Assembly (NCBI GenBank): GCA_002712005.1
Contig: PASP01000009.1
Coordinates: forward strand, 136,927-200,926
Source of the DNA: Halobacteriovoraceae bacterium
Lineage (GTDB): Bacteria; Bdellovibrionota; Bacteriovoracia; Bacteriovoracales; Bacteriovoracaceae
DNA length: 64,000 bases
Direction: 5' to 3'
Program-made: the position numbers and the translations under genes
The notes under the pieces: model-generated
Database searches by the model: none
What the model was told of the DNA's origin: nothing
Seen by the model: only the letters and a program-made list of their open reading frames with translations
Shown here: positions 1 to 7,961 of the stretch, one piece after another
How positions within the stretch are numbered: position 1 is the first letter of the stretch
Layout: each line of letters starts with the position of its first letter

Positions 1-226
1 CCATACCAGCAAAGAGGAAGAGAGAAGTAATCCCTAGGCGAGAGAGGAGGAGAATCAACTGATCATGTCTGAGTTCAGGATAGAGGGAAGAGGTGAGAAT
101 CCCTAAGCTTAAGCAAGTGATTCCCACCGGCACTTTAAAGCGCTGGATAATCTTCGGTAAAATCAATACCGAAGAGAAAATGATTAAATATTGAATCTCA
201 TGACCAAAGTCTAACATCTCAATCAT
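1..226 (-). CDS. Partial cation:proton antiporter-like membrane protein (N-terminus only)
   Basis: The reverse strand is open from an ATG at 226 to the window edge, giving 75 codons of a gene whose rest lies outside. The translation begins MIEMLDFGHEIQYLIIFSSV and continues through a hydrophobic helix, then ILPKIIQRFKVPVGITCLSL, then a second hydrophobic stretch ending LGITSLFLFAG. The order helix, 'P..I..R...P...G' turn, and 'LG...LLF.AG' is the usual N-terminus of CPA-type (Kef/NhaP-like) Na+ or K+/H+ antiporters. It would be an inner-membrane exchanger for pH or ion homeostasis. The family call rests only on this short stretch; another polytopic transporter is possible. Confidence 0.55.
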   Translation of the reverse strand, partial: MIEMLDFGHEIQYLIIFSSVLILPKIIQRFKVPVGITCLSLGILTSSLYPELRHDQLILLLSRLGITSLFLFAGM

Positions 227-287
227 TATACTTTGGCCATGAATCGGGGGAGTCTCAAGGCCTAGGGGATTAAATATAGAATTGAGG

Positions 288-575
288 CTAAGTCCTTAAT
301 TTTAGGAATTGCTCGATGAAGGAGATTTGATCGCACTTATCTTCGTAGATTCCGTCATTATCGATTCCGTTTTTGTAAATTCCCTCGCCATTTTCAGAAT
401 GGAAGGTGTTTTCGGGAATGATTTCTTGAAGATCTTCGAGGTAGAAAGCCTCATGAAGAAGACGGGTGATAACCCCTCTGAAGCCCACTAGAGGCATGTC
501 TGAAGAGCTCTGAGTTGGGTTCGCCTGAGAATAAGTAGATGCAGAAGAAGAGTGTGTTGTGTGTGCTAAGTTCAT
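288..575 (-). CDS. Hypothetical 95-residue protein
   Basis: Not recognised. A strong ribosome binding site (AGGGAGG, 8 bases before the ATG) supports translation. The N-terminal 25 residues are Ser/Thr-rich and probably disordered. The middle (about 28-50) could form an amphipathic helix (GVITRLLHEAFYLEDLQEII). The C-terminus is acidic and contains GIYKNGIDNDGIYEDK. There is no signal peptide or membrane segment, so it is probably cytoplasmic. It is separated from its neighbours by over 60 bases on one side and about 220 on the other, so it is probably transcribed alone. The plus-strand frame at 309-491 is its shadow and has no comparable ribosome binding site. Confidence 0.6.
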   Translation of the reverse strand: MNLAHTTHSSSASTYSQANPTQSSSDMPLVGFRGVITRLLHEAFYLEDLQEIIPENTFHSENGEGIYKNGIDNDGIYEDKCDQISFIEQFLKLRT

Positions 576-709
576 TATTCAAACCTCCCTGTATGGTGAA
601 AATGAAGCCTATTAAATATTATTTTTTCTTCAAAGTTGGTCTAATTCTGGACGCGACTCAAAGAGAAAATTCTTCATAAAATTTATTCATTTTTTGCAGG
701 ATTAATTGG

Positions 710-734
710 CAATACTCGCTAGAGTATTGTTTTT
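710..734. terminator. Hairpin with T-run, likely terminator
   Basis: CAATACTC and GAGTATTG form a perfect 8-bp stem around a 4-base loop, followed on the plus strand by five T. It lies between the DUF501 gene and the 95-residue gene, both on the minus strand. The T-run has the wrong orientation for the DUF501 gene, so it may only stabilise that transcript's 3' end or block antisense transcription. Confidence 0.45.
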
Positions 735-798
735 CCAACTAACGTAAAATTAGAATAACTTACGCATAACTTGCGCACAAGTCGCATGGCGAAAATAT

Positions 799-1344
799 TT
801 AGGAATAAAAACGAGAAAAGTTAAAAAGCTCATCCATAACCTTGCCTACCTGATTTCCCTCGGCCAAATGGTGGGCATAGTGAAGATGCATGCACTTGAT
901 ATGGTCAAAATCATGAATCCCCCCAATACCCGTGGTACGAATGATTTCCGCCATCGGCTCAGGGATCTTATCCCAACTAATGCCTACTTCTTCTAGAAGA
1001 GCAATTCGATGGTCACGGTAGCGTTCATGGTCAGCTTTCAAGGCCTTGAGATTGTCCGAGTCCTTAGAAAAATATTCTCTTTCCAGTTTTCCTACCCAAC
1101 CTTCTTTTTCGATATGAGAAATTTCTTTTTTTAAGATTGGGCAAGTGAGCCAGTAGAGAGTAGGAAAGGGAGCCCCTTTGACCCAAGGTATGACTTGGAT
1201 AACCATGGGATGTTTCTTCTGGGGATGATATTTTACGACTTTATAGAGTCCATGAGGAGCTCTACCGATCAATTCCTTCGTTTGATCCCAATCAGATTGG
1301 GAATAAAGAGATTTATATTCTTCCATGGGAGCTTTCTTTACCAC
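799..1344 (-). CDS. DUF501 domain protein
   Basis: A 181-residue cytoplasmic protein of unknown function. The block FPTLYWLTCPILKKEISHIE (about residues 53-72) is the hallmark of DUF501, a small family best known from Actinobacteria. The C-terminal part has a His-rich segment (FDHIKCMHLHYAHHLAEGN) that could bind a metal. I chose the GTG at 1344, which overlaps the stop codon of the upstream DUF523 gene by one base (TAGTG) and has GAGG five bases before it; an ATG at 1326 is the alternative. The one-base overlap means the two proteins are translationally coupled and may act together. Confidence 0.8.
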   Translation of the reverse strand: MVKKAPMEEYKSLYSQSDWDQTKELIGRAPHGLYKVVKYHPQKKHPMVIQVIPWVKGAPFPTLYWLTCPILKKEISHIEKEGWVGKLEREYFSKDSDNLKALKADHERYRDHRIALLEEVGISWDKIPEPMAEIIRTTGIGGIHDFDHIKCMHLHYAHHLAEGNQVGKVMDELFNFSRFYS

Positions 1345-1754
1345 TAGTTCCTCGCTTCTACTTCTATCCCTTTCTCTTTTAAGAGTCGGGAGAATTCTCC
1401 ATCCCCATGACGAAGTTTTCCTGAAAAACTTCCATCGTAGATTTGGTCGACACCACACATGGGTGATTTACTTTTAAGAATTGCTTTATTGATTTCGCCC
1501 AAGCTTTTGGCCAAATCATAAGCTCTCTTAGCCCCTAATTTATATTCTTGGGTTACATCTTGTCCGGTTTGCGTTTTGTAAAATAGGCCCTGCTTTTCTG
1601 CTGGAGTGCGCGGAGTTGGGAGACCCCCTAGCTCTTCCGGGCACACGGCGATGGCCTCACCGTCATCCACGAGCTTCTTTAAGTCAATTCTCAATTGATC
1701 TTTACCGTCATAGCGACAAGCTACACCAGTTAAACAGGCACTAATTACTAACAT
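1344..1754 (-). CDS. DUF523 family protein
   Basis: A 136-residue protein matching DUF523 over its full length. It starts with the family-typical SACLTGVACRYDGKD (residues 5-19), followed by AVCPEELGGLPTPRTPAE (about 37-54), and has a later Cys in KSPMCGVDQIYDG. Conserved Cys at 7, 13, 38 and about 100 hint at a redox or metal role, but the function is unknown. The start is placed by family alignment, since the ribosome binding site is poor. It is the first gene of a coupled pair with DUF501. Some bacteria have DUF523 fused to a DUF1722 domain; here the protein stops after DUF523. Confidence 0.85.
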   Translation of the reverse strand: MLVISACLTGVACRYDGKDQLRIDLKKLVDDGEAIAVCPEELGGLPTPRTPAEKQGLFYKTQTGQDVTQEYKLGAKRAYDLAKSLGEINKAILKSKSPMCGVDQIYDGSFSGKLRHGDGEFSRLLKEKGIEVEARN

Positions 1755-1800
1755 GGAGGGCTTATAGCATAATAATTGACCCTAGTTCAATCGTAGGGAC

Positions 1801-2556
1801 CTAGTTTATAAATTTTAACCGGATATGGCCTAGACTTAGGGGTTCAGGGAGGGGAGTTTTCTTCGTCTTCACTTCAACAAAATCTATGAAGCCCTTTCCA
1901 CTAAAGAGGGGGGTATCAAAGGAGAGTTGAGACTCTCTTGCTCCAGATAGGGTGAGAATCTTGACCCACTTCGAAGTTTCACCAAAGGGGCGCAGTCCCA
2001 CCTCTGCCAAAGCGTAGGCACCATTATCATGGGTGAGGACTTCATCGGAGTCTTGAGGCTGATAAGCATTGTCTATAAAGGTGAGGTGAGCATAGGGAGA
2101 CTCCGAGGGAAAAGAGAGCCATTCATAGCGTGGATACTTTTGATATTGAGATGAGATCGACTCTTTTTTTAAAGATTTCTGGATTTGATCTAGGGAGTAG
2201 GGCATACCCTCAAGGGTGATGGTCAAACCGATTGGCCTATCGTTCATGCGTTTTTCATACCACTTCGCTAGCTCTCCATAGGTTGAGCTATCTTTTGAGT
2301 TCAAGGAGACGAGTTGTAAATACTGACCATTTTTAAGTTTAATTGATTGAACTCTTAGGCCTCTTTGAAATCCTTCTTTGTAGAGATGAGACTTCTTTAG
2401 GGTAAAGCCCGCCTTAGAAAGTTTCTCGGCCACTTGCTCCAAGTCCTTTACAGCAATGCTGAAATAGGCCACACGAGTGGTACGGGAATTTGGCCACGAA
2501 GAAAAAGAAGCTAGGGATACGACTAAGACTAAAGCTAAAAAGAAGAGCTTCTTCAT
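1801..2556 (-). CDS. Secreted glyoxalase-like (VOC fold) protein
   Basis: A 251-residue protein with an N-terminal signal peptide (KK, then a hydrophobic core to about residue 20). The rest resembles a vicinal-oxygen-chelate/glyoxalase-like protein. A first half-module begins RVAYFSIAVKDLEQVAEKL (about 27-45) and contains KLKNGQYLQLVSLN. A second module spans the middle (GLTITLEGM, then a YPRYEWLSFPSE..YAHLTFID segment). No clear set of metal ligands is visible, so catalysis is uncertain. GAGGGAAATC before the ATG is a good ribosome binding site. It follows the split dehydrogenase genes by nine bases on the same strand and is probably in that operon. Confidence 0.6.
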   Translation of the reverse strand: MKKLFFLALVLVVSLASFSSWPNSRTTRVAYFSIAVKDLEQVAEKLSKAGFTLKKSHLYKEGFQRGLRVQSIKLKNGQYLQLVSLNSKDSSTYGELAKWYEKRMNDRPIGLTITLEGMPYSLDQIQKSLKKESISSQYQKYPRYEWLSFPSESPYAHLTFIDNAYQPQDSDEVLTHDNGAYALAEVGLRPFGETSKWVKILTLSGARESQLSFDTPLFSGKGFIDFVEVKTKKTPLPEPLSLGHIRLKFIN

Positions 2557-2565
2557 GATTTCCCT

Positions 2566-3264
2566 CTATTTAAGAGACTCTCTCATAAGGAGGGGAGCAC
2601 TTCTATAACGGGGATCTCCTGTTTGAGAATGCAGTGACTGAAGGAGCATAAGGATCGGTTTGATTCCTATTTTCTTACTCCAGGCAAATAAGCCGTGTGG
2701 ATAATTTACTCCAAAACTCATGGCCTGATCCATATCTTCTCTTGTGGCCAATTCGTCTTCTAAAGCAAAATAGGCTTCATTGATGAGCGTGCTTACCGTT
2801 CTGGGGTAGGTGAAACCATGACCAGCAGAAGATACATTATACGAACTTAACTCAAGGGCGCTTAAGATTTTTTCAAGATCTGAGAGCACTCTTTCTTCCG
2901 TCGTCGACTTCGAATAAACTTCTACCTTCTTCTTAGGAGAGTAAAAAGATAGACTGCAAACGGCCGTGAGTGATTCATATTTTTCGCAAAGAAATTCTCC
3001 CCAATTGCAGGTGGTATCTGAGACTACTTGGTAGCGAGAAGTTAGCTTTTCTAGCCAAGTATCTTTGAGAGAATCTGATAAGAGTGTGAAGTCGAAAATA
3101 TATTCAGTATCGGAAGAAAGAGAATCTAAGAAATTATGGAGATGGTCATGGGAGAAGTCCTTATCTCTATTACTTTGGAGACAGTGAGTCTGAAATGGCC
3201 CTTTTAAATTTTTAAATTCTAAGGCCAAGGGATGACTTTGATTGTAGATAATATTAATACTCAT
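2566..3264 (-). CDS. C-terminal half of a PaaH-like 3-hydroxyacyl-CoA dehydrogenase, encoded separately
   Basis: A 232-residue protein. Residues 1-145 look like the reduced Rossmann-like domain found in the middle of PaaH-type dehydrogenases. Residues about 152-232 are a second 3HCDH C-terminal domain (STLINEAYFALEDE, EDMDQAMSFGVNYPHGLF). It has no NAD-binding GxGxxG and so should not act alone. The ATG at 3264 overlaps the last 11 bases of the upstream dehydrogenase gene and has AGGGGG five bases before it, so it is translationally coupled. Full-length PaaH proteins of about 475-510 residues contain both halves in one chain. Here the junction falls at the module boundary, suggesting a genuine split into two subunits rather than a random frameshift, though a frameshift cannot be excluded. 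Confidence 0.75.
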   Translation of the reverse strand: MSINIIYNQSHPLALEFKNLKGPFQTHCLQSNRDKDFSHDHLHNFLDSLSSDTEYIFDFTLLSDSLKDTWLEKLTSRYQVVSDTTCNWGEFLCEKYESLTAVCSLSFYSPKKKVEVYSKSTTEERVLSDLEKILSALELSSYNVSSAGHGFTYPRTVSTLINEAYFALEDELATREDMDQAMSFGVNYPHGLFAWSKKIGIKPILMLLQSLHSQTGDPRYRSAPLLMRESLK

Positions 3265-4114
3265 AGAAGCCCCCTTTTGTCTTTTTACCCCAGCGTCCGC
3301 TAATGACCAACTTCTCTTGGATGGCATGGGGCTGAAAGCGTGGCTCATAGTAGAAAGATTTCCAAACGGATTTGGCCACCTCTAAGTTTACATCGATACC
3401 GATAAGATCCATAAGTTCAAAAGGTCCCATTCGAAACCCACCGACTTCTTTGAGGATGGCATCAGTTTCTTTTACTCTTTGAGTGGATTCAACTTTGATG
3501 ATCCTTTGAGGTTCAACATAGAAACTTCTCGCCAAGCGATTGACGATAAAGCCTGGGCCATCGCTACAAATGGCAGGCTTCTTTCCCTGTTGGTTAAACC
3601 ACTCCTGAAGATCGCGAGAAAGATCTTCTTGAGTCCAATGAGATTTTATAATTTCGACCAGCTTCATTATGGGAGCAGGATTAAAAAAGTGCAGACCAAC
3701 AAATCGCTTCTTTCTAGAGTCATCTAACTCTCTGGCCATCGAGTCGATAGGTAGCGAACTGGTATTGGATGCAAAAATCGTTTGCTCTTTAAAATGATGG
3801 TGAAGTTTTTGAAAGATATCGACTTTGATTTTTAAATTCTCAACAATGGCCTCAATCAATAAGTCAGAGTCTGAATCAAGATCCTCTAAAGAGGAAACGG
3901 CTTGCAAGGATTCTTTAAAAGACTTCACTTGGTCATCAGTGAATTTACCTTTGGCCAAAAGCTTATCCCAGCTGGCGTGTATTTTTTCAATGGCCATTTG
4001 AGCCTGTTCCCATTGAACATCAAAGAGCTGTACTTGAAGTCCACATTGAGCAAACCATTGGGCGATACCTGCACCCATAGTACCTGCACCGAGGACAGAA
4101 ACTTTATTTAGCAT
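3254..4114 (-). CDS. 3-hydroxyacyl-CoA (3-hydroxybutyryl-CoA type) dehydrogenase
   Basis: A 286-residue NAD-dependent enzyme oxidising 3-hydroxyacyl-CoA to 3-oxoacyl-CoA. The Rossmann motif GAGTMGAG is at residues 9-16. The catalytic set is visible: Ser119 (ASNTSSLPI), His142 (GLHFFNPAPIMKLVEI), Asn145 and Glu154. The 3HCDH domain starts near 188 (GFIVNRLARSF) and ends GGFYEY, the usual end of a single module. An AAAGGAG ribosome binding site precedes the ATG. With the overlapping downstream gene it may form a two-subunit PaaH-like enzyme for aromatic or fatty acid beta-oxidation, in keeping with the PaaG-like and PaaA-like genes 2 kb away. Confidence 0.9.
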   Translation of the reverse strand: MLNKVSVLGAGTMGAGIAQWFAQCGLQVQLFDVQWEQAQMAIEKIHASWDKLLAKGKFTDDQVKSFKESLQAVSSLEDLDSDSDLLIEAIVENLKIKVDIFQKLHHHFKEQTIFASNTSSLPIDSMARELDDSRKKRFVGLHFFNPAPIMKLVEIIKSHWTQEDLSRDLQEWFNQQGKKPAICSDGPGFIVNRLARSFYVEPQRIIKVESTQRVKETDAILKEVGGFRMGPFELMDLIGIDVNLEVAKSVWKSFYYEPRFQPHAIQEKLVISGRWGKKTKGGFYEY

Positions 4115-4235
4115 AGAGAAAGCTCCTTTTGAGCAAGGTTGAATCAGTCAATCTTTCTATTGGTTTTCTATAATCGCAAATATTTTTTCCTTTATCAAAG
4201 ACCCAATGAGGACTAAATTGAATTGGGGAGAAAAT

Positions 4236-4961
4236 ATGATCTTTTTAACGAGTGTGTTAGGTGTCATGGCCATTTTTACTTCGGTTATAAGTGGTGTTGT
4301 CGGTATGGCCGGGGGGATTGTTCTCTTATCCTTAATGACCTTTTTCATTCCTCTACAACATATCGTACCTATTCACGGTGTCGTCCAATTAGTATCTAAT
4401 GGTAGTCGCTGCTTCTTTTTAAGAAAGAAAATTGTCAAAGAAATTGCGCTCTACTTCTTCTTAGGAGCACCCATTGGAACTTTGGGGACTTATTTCTTTC
4501 TCAGTCATATATCGGCCAAGGCCATTTTCTATTGGCCCATTATCCTTCTTATTCTCTACACATTATTTAAACCTAAGAAAATGCCTACATTAATGATCTC
4601 TCATAAGAATTTCTTCTTCTTGGGTTTGGCCGGAGGCTTTCTAGCTCCTTTAATTGGTGCGACTGGACCCCTTGTTGCGCCTTTCTTTTTACGTCCCGAT
4701 TTAGAAAATGAAGAAATTGTCGCTACCAAAGCTTGTATTCAGATGTTCACCCATTTTCTGAAAATTCCTCTTTTTCTAAGTCTTTCCTTTTCTTATGCTC
4801 AATATAGTTGGGTCATTGTATCTATGGTAGTTGGCGCTATTATCGGAACTCGTTTAGGTGTATTTCTTCTAGGGAAAATTTCCGAGCTACTCTTTAAGAG
4901 AATCTATCAAACGGCCCTCTTTATTGCCGTGATTCGCTTGATTGTTAAATTGTGGGCATAA
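4236..4961 (+). CDS. TauE/SafE family membrane exporter
   Basis: A 241-residue polytopic inner-membrane protein with about eight hydrophobic segments. The family's duplicated signature is visible as SVISGVVGMAGGIVLL near the start and as FLGLAGGFLAPLIGATGPLV near the middle. Members export sulfite, sulfoacetate or related organic anions; the substrate here is unknown. I use the ATG at 4236 because GGGGAG lies six bases upstream, although the frame is open from 4206. It is transcribed divergently from the dehydrogenase genes and convergently to the PaaA-like gene, with a shared terminator. Confidence 0.85.
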   Translation: MIFLTSVLGVMAIFTSVISGVVGMAGGIVLLSLMTFFIPLQHIVPIHGVVQLVSNGSRCFFLRKKIVKEIALYFFLGAPIGTLGTYFFLSHISAKAIFYWPIILLILYTLFKPKKMPTLMISHKNFFFLGLAGGFLAPLIGATGPLVAPFFLRPDLENEEIVATKACIQMFTHFLKIPLFLSLSFSYAQYSWVIVSMVVGAIIGTRLGVFLLGKISELLFKRIYQTALFIAVIRLIVKLWA

Positions 4962-4992
4962 AAAAAACCGACATAAAGTCGGGTTGTTTTTC
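4961..4992. terminator. Bidirectional intrinsic terminator
   Basis: CCGAC and GTCGG (4968-4982) form a stem around ATAAA, flanked by seven A on the left and a T-rich run on the right. It therefore reads as a terminator on both strands, and it sits between the convergent TauE-like and PaaA-like genes. Confidence 0.85.
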
Positions 4993-5811
4993 TTAATGCT
5001 TGATAGCGAGATTTTCTTCTTCACTCCAGTCTGGAATCGTTAATCCCATCTTTTCACAAAGTCCTTCAATCTCTTTAACGAATACGTCACGAACTTCTTT
5101 ATTCGTTCTTTTCTTAAGGCCTAGTTTTACGTAAATATCATTGGCTCCACCGATCGTTTTACCAAAGACATTCATTACTCTTGGCCACCAAAGATTAAGT
5201 CTTTCTTGAACAAACTTTCTCTTTTCGGGATCTGCACAAAGCTTCTTCATATTTGTGTCACCATGAGTAACGCGAAAGACTTCTTCTTTATAAATTCCTT
5301 CAATTCCTTTTTTCCAAGGAGTGTAAGAAGAATGAAGAGTATCTTCTAATTGGTGACCTGCGGCTCTATCCATTAGGAAGTTAAAAAGAATAAAGTCTTC
5401 CCAGTACTTGATTTGGTAGTAGAAAATATTAACTCGAAAGTCATTTTTCATTCTTTGAAAACCAATATTGATTTCATCTTCTTCTAACTTCCAACCCATA
5501 TCTGTATTTTCAATATGAGCTTCTGGGTTTTCCCCTAGATCGCGAAGCATCTTATAGATAACTTGTGAGTGGCGCATTTCATCTTTTGTAATTTGGGCCA
5601 CGAGAACTTTTTCTTTTACATCGGGAGCTTTTTCAATCCAAGGCATATAACCGAGGGCTCCAGCGTATTCAGAATCTCCTTGCATCCACAAAAGATTCAT
5701 AAGGTGTTTCTTATAAAGAGGGGGAAGTTCTTCACCTTTATCAAAGGTTCTTCCGTTAGCAATTTCGGAAAATAGTTTTTCTTCTTCTGGAGAGTAATCT
5801 ACTGCTGCCAT
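4993..5811 (-). CDS. PaaA/PaaC-family di-iron protein (orphan phenylacetyl-CoA epoxidase-like subunit)
   Basis: A 272-residue ferritin-like protein of the PaaA_PaaC family. PaaA is the catalytic subunit of the multicomponent phenylacetyl-CoA 1,2-epoxidase. Matching segments are DSEYAGALGYMPWIEKAP (residues 46-63), KDEMRHS (76-82, first ExxH: Glu78 and His81), YWEDF (Glu138) and LWWPRVMNVFG. The second ExxH of PaaA (KEESFH in E. coli) reads KEEVFR here, so Arg180 replaces a canonical iron-ligand His; another His lies three residues on (His183). No PaaB, PaaC, PaaD or PaaE partner is nearby. It ends the minus-strand set after hppD and the PaaG-like gene, 116 bases downstream of the latter. It may have altered or no oxygenase activity. 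Confidence 0.8.
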   Translation of the reverse strand: MAAVDYSPEEEKLFSEIANGRTFDKGEELPPLYKKHLMNLLWMQGDSEYAGALGYMPWIEKAPDVKEKVLVAQITKDEMRHSQVIYKMLRDLGENPEAHIENTDMGWKLEEDEINIGFQRMKNDFRVNIFYYQIKYWEDFILFNFLMDRAAGHQLEDTLHSSYTPWKKGIEGIYKEEVFRVTHGDTNMKKLCADPEKRKFVQERLNLWWPRVMNVFGKTIGGANDIYVKLGLKKRTNKEVRDVFVKEIEGLCEKMGLTIPDWSEEENLAIKH

Positions 5812-5927
5812 GGGGTGTGCTCCTTGCTTTATTTCTTTACTTATTTTTAATTCTATCTAATAACCAACTTTATACCTAAATATAGCCTAATCTGTACGAT
5901 TTTTGAAAAAAATGACCTATAAATGGC

Positions 5928-6716
5928 CTAAACACCTCTGAAAACGGGCGTTCTTTTTTCAAAGAACGACTGTACTCCTTCTTTAAAGTCTTCACTTTGA
6001 CCCAGAAAGCATTGAGATTCCGTCTCATTACTCATGGAATCAAGAAAGCTCATATGGGCTGCTTTTTGAATATTCTTCTTAAGATGAGCTATAGAGAGGG
6101 GGGCCATTTGTGCTATTTGCTCACACCATTTTTGAGCAAATTCCAAGGTATTCTCTTCAATCTTATTGATCAGTCCCACTTTTTGGAGGTCTTCACTGTG
6201 GAGAGGTTGATTAAAGAGAAAGAACTCCATGGCCATCTTTGGACCAAGGGAGTGAGTAAATGTGTGGGTGGATCCCGCATCGGGGACTAATCCCAATTTG
6301 GTAAATCCCGAAACGAAGCGCGTTTTTGGTGGGGCGACGATGAGGTCACAGGCCATGGCCACGCTAATACCTGCTCCAGCTGTAACGCCATTGATGGCTG
6401 CGACAACAATTTTGGGACAATTTCTGATGGCATTTACGAGAGGGTTCCACTCTGTCTTAAGAGTTTCTCCCAAGTCCTTCTTCTCTGTTGAGTCTTGGTT
6501 GGCCCTATCGTTAAGGTCTTGTCCTGAACAGAAGGCCTTTCCCTTGGCGCTCAAGATGATGGCCTTAACCTCTTGATCAAGACCCGCTTTTTCTAGAGCA
6601 TCAATGAGTTCAAATTTTGATTGGCGATTGAGAGCATTATAAACATCTGGACGATTTATAGTGATGGTACAAATCGCTTGTTCAGAGTTTTCAACTGTTA
6701 TGAATTCATAATTCAT
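5928..6716 (-). CDS. PaaG-like enoyl-CoA hydratase/isomerase
   Basis: A 262-residue crotonase-fold protein. The pattern SGQDLNDR (residues 64-71), NGVTAGAG (109-116) and LGLVPDAGST (141-150, with Asp146 at the catalytic position) matches PaaG, the 1,2-epoxyphenylacetyl-CoA isomerase that forms oxepin-CoA, better than it matches generic hydratases. The C-terminal FFEKRTPVFRG is typical of the family. It lies 39 bases after hppD on the same strand and upstream of the PaaA-like gene, which supports a role in aromatic acid-CoA breakdown. A broader enoyl-CoA isomerase role is possible. Confidence 0.85.
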   Translation of the reverse strand: MNYEFITVENSEQAICTITINRPDVYNALNRQSKFELIDALEKAGLDQEVKAIILSAKGKAFCSGQDLNDRANQDSTEKKDLGETLKTEWNPLVNAIRNCPKIVVAAINGVTAGAGISVAMACDLIVAPPKTRFVSGFTKLGLVPDAGSTHTFTHSLGPKMAMEFFLFNQPLHSEDLQKVGLINKIEENTLEFAQKWCEQIAQMAPLSIAHLKKNIQKAAHMSFLDSMSNETESQCFLGQSEDFKEGVQSFFEKRTPVFRGV

Positions 6717-6755
6717 GATTTCCTACTTTTTCTTGGGTTAGTTTTCTAAGTATCC

Positions 6756-7820
6756 TCACTTCATTTGATCCCTTTCAATGGCATCAAAGAGCGCCTGGAA
6801 ATTACCTTCTCCAAAGCCCCAGTGGTTCTTTCTTTGGATATATTCAAAGAAGAGTGGTCCCACATAAGTTTCAGAAAAGTTTTGAATGAGATAGCCTTCT
6901 TCATCTCCATCCACTAAGAGTTGTCTATCTTCTAAAACGCTAATATCTTCCGTCACCTGAAAAGGGCGCTTGGGAATATCTTCGTAATAGGTAGAAGGAA
7001 TATCGAGAAATTTAATTCCTCTCTCTCTGAGGTCACCTACAGTGTCAATAATATTGGCCGTCATCAGAGCGATATGCTGAACACCAGCCCCTTTGTGAAG
7101 ATCAAGAAATTCTTGGATTTGTGACTTTCCATTTTCTTGCTCAGGTTCATTGATAGGGATGATGACAGCATTATTGGCCAATTGAACAACTTCGGACTGT
7201 AGCCCTGTTTTTGAACCATGGATATCGAAGTAACGAGTCACTTTCATACCATATACACGTTGATAGAATTCAACCCACTTCTTCATTTCTCCATGGGGAA
7301 CATTATTGGTGAGGTGATCAATGCGAGAAACTCTCTGATTTAATGGAGCCGCTTCGGAGTCTTCCGTTTTTACAAATCCTGAGCGAAAAGCATTCGCTGG
7401 GCGTTCCACGAATTCATTGTGAACGTCACCAAAACCTTGAATACGAGCGGTCTTAATGAGTCCTTCAGGTGTTTCAAAAACTTGAATTTCTTGAACGACC
7501 TCGGCGCCTCGGCGAGCAGCTTCAGCAATAGCATGTTCTGCATCTTCTACGAGGAAGGCCAAGGTAGAGACACCTTCTCCGTGAAGTTTAAAATATTCTC
7601 TTGCATGTCCTTGCGTCTGAGCATTGAGTACGAAACGAACCTGACCTTGAGTAAAGAGTTCTTGAGAGGCTTCGCGATTTTCAGCGGTCTTGGTAAAGCC
7701 AAGTTTGTGAAAGAGTTCTCTGGTAGGAGTAGAGAGTGACTCACATGTAAATTCTAAGTGGTCAATGGCCTTAATCCCAAGGGGATTGTCTTCTCCAATA
7801 ATGGTTTCACGTGCGCTCAT
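6756..7820 (-). CDS. hppD: 4-hydroxyphenylpyruvate dioxygenase
   Basis: A 354-residue Fe(II) enzyme converting 4-hydroxyphenylpyruvate to homogentisate in tyrosine catabolism. It has two VOC modules. The iron ligands are visible as His169 (SRIDHLTNN), His249 (GVQHIAL) and Glu326 (FFEYIQRK), followed by the family-typical GFGEGNFQALF tail. Its length is normal. It is the first gene of the hppD, PaaG-like, PaaA-like series. No homogentisate dioxygenase or fumarylacetoacetase is in the window, so the next pathway steps must be encoded elsewhere. Confidence 0.96.
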   Translation of the reverse strand: MSARETIIGEDNPLGIKAIDHLEFTCESLSTPTRELFHKLGFTKTAENREASQELFTQGQVRFVLNAQTQGHAREYFKLHGEGVSTLAFLVEDAEHAIAEAARRGAEVVQEIQVFETPEGLIKTARIQGFGDVHNEFVERPANAFRSGFVKTEDSEAAPLNQRVSRIDHLTNNVPHGEMKKWVEFYQRVYGMKVTRYFDIHGSKTGLQSEVVQLANNAVIIPINEPEQENGKSQIQEFLDLHKGAGVQHIALMTANIIDTVGDLRERGIKFLDIPSTYYEDIPKRPFQVTEDISVLEDRQLLVDGDEEGYLIQNFSETYVGPLFFEYIQRKNHWGFGEGNFQALFDAIERDQMK

Positions 7821-7887
7821 AGGGGCTCCTATTGATTGAATTTTAGAAAATTAGCGCCCCTATTCTTGCGAAAGTTTTATGCTTTGA

Positions 7888-7935
7888 AAAGGACCGCATG
7901 GCCAAGGCTATTTGCTATGCGCCATATGCGGTCTT
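7888..7935 (-). terminator. Long hairpin terminator of the 129-residue secreted protein gene
   Basis: GGACCGCATGGC (7891-7902) pairs with GCCATATGCGGTC (7921-7933) with a two-base bulge. On the minus strand it ends in CCTTTTC. It lies between the stop codon of the gene at 7962 and the hppD start, so it would end the former transcript and isolate hppD. Confidence 0.6.
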
Positions 7936-7961
7936 AAAAGAACTCTTTTGAAAAATCAATC

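Noticed and set aside
309..491. Plus-strand 60-codon frame
   Set aside because: It is opposite a minus-strand gene that has a much better ribosome binding site.
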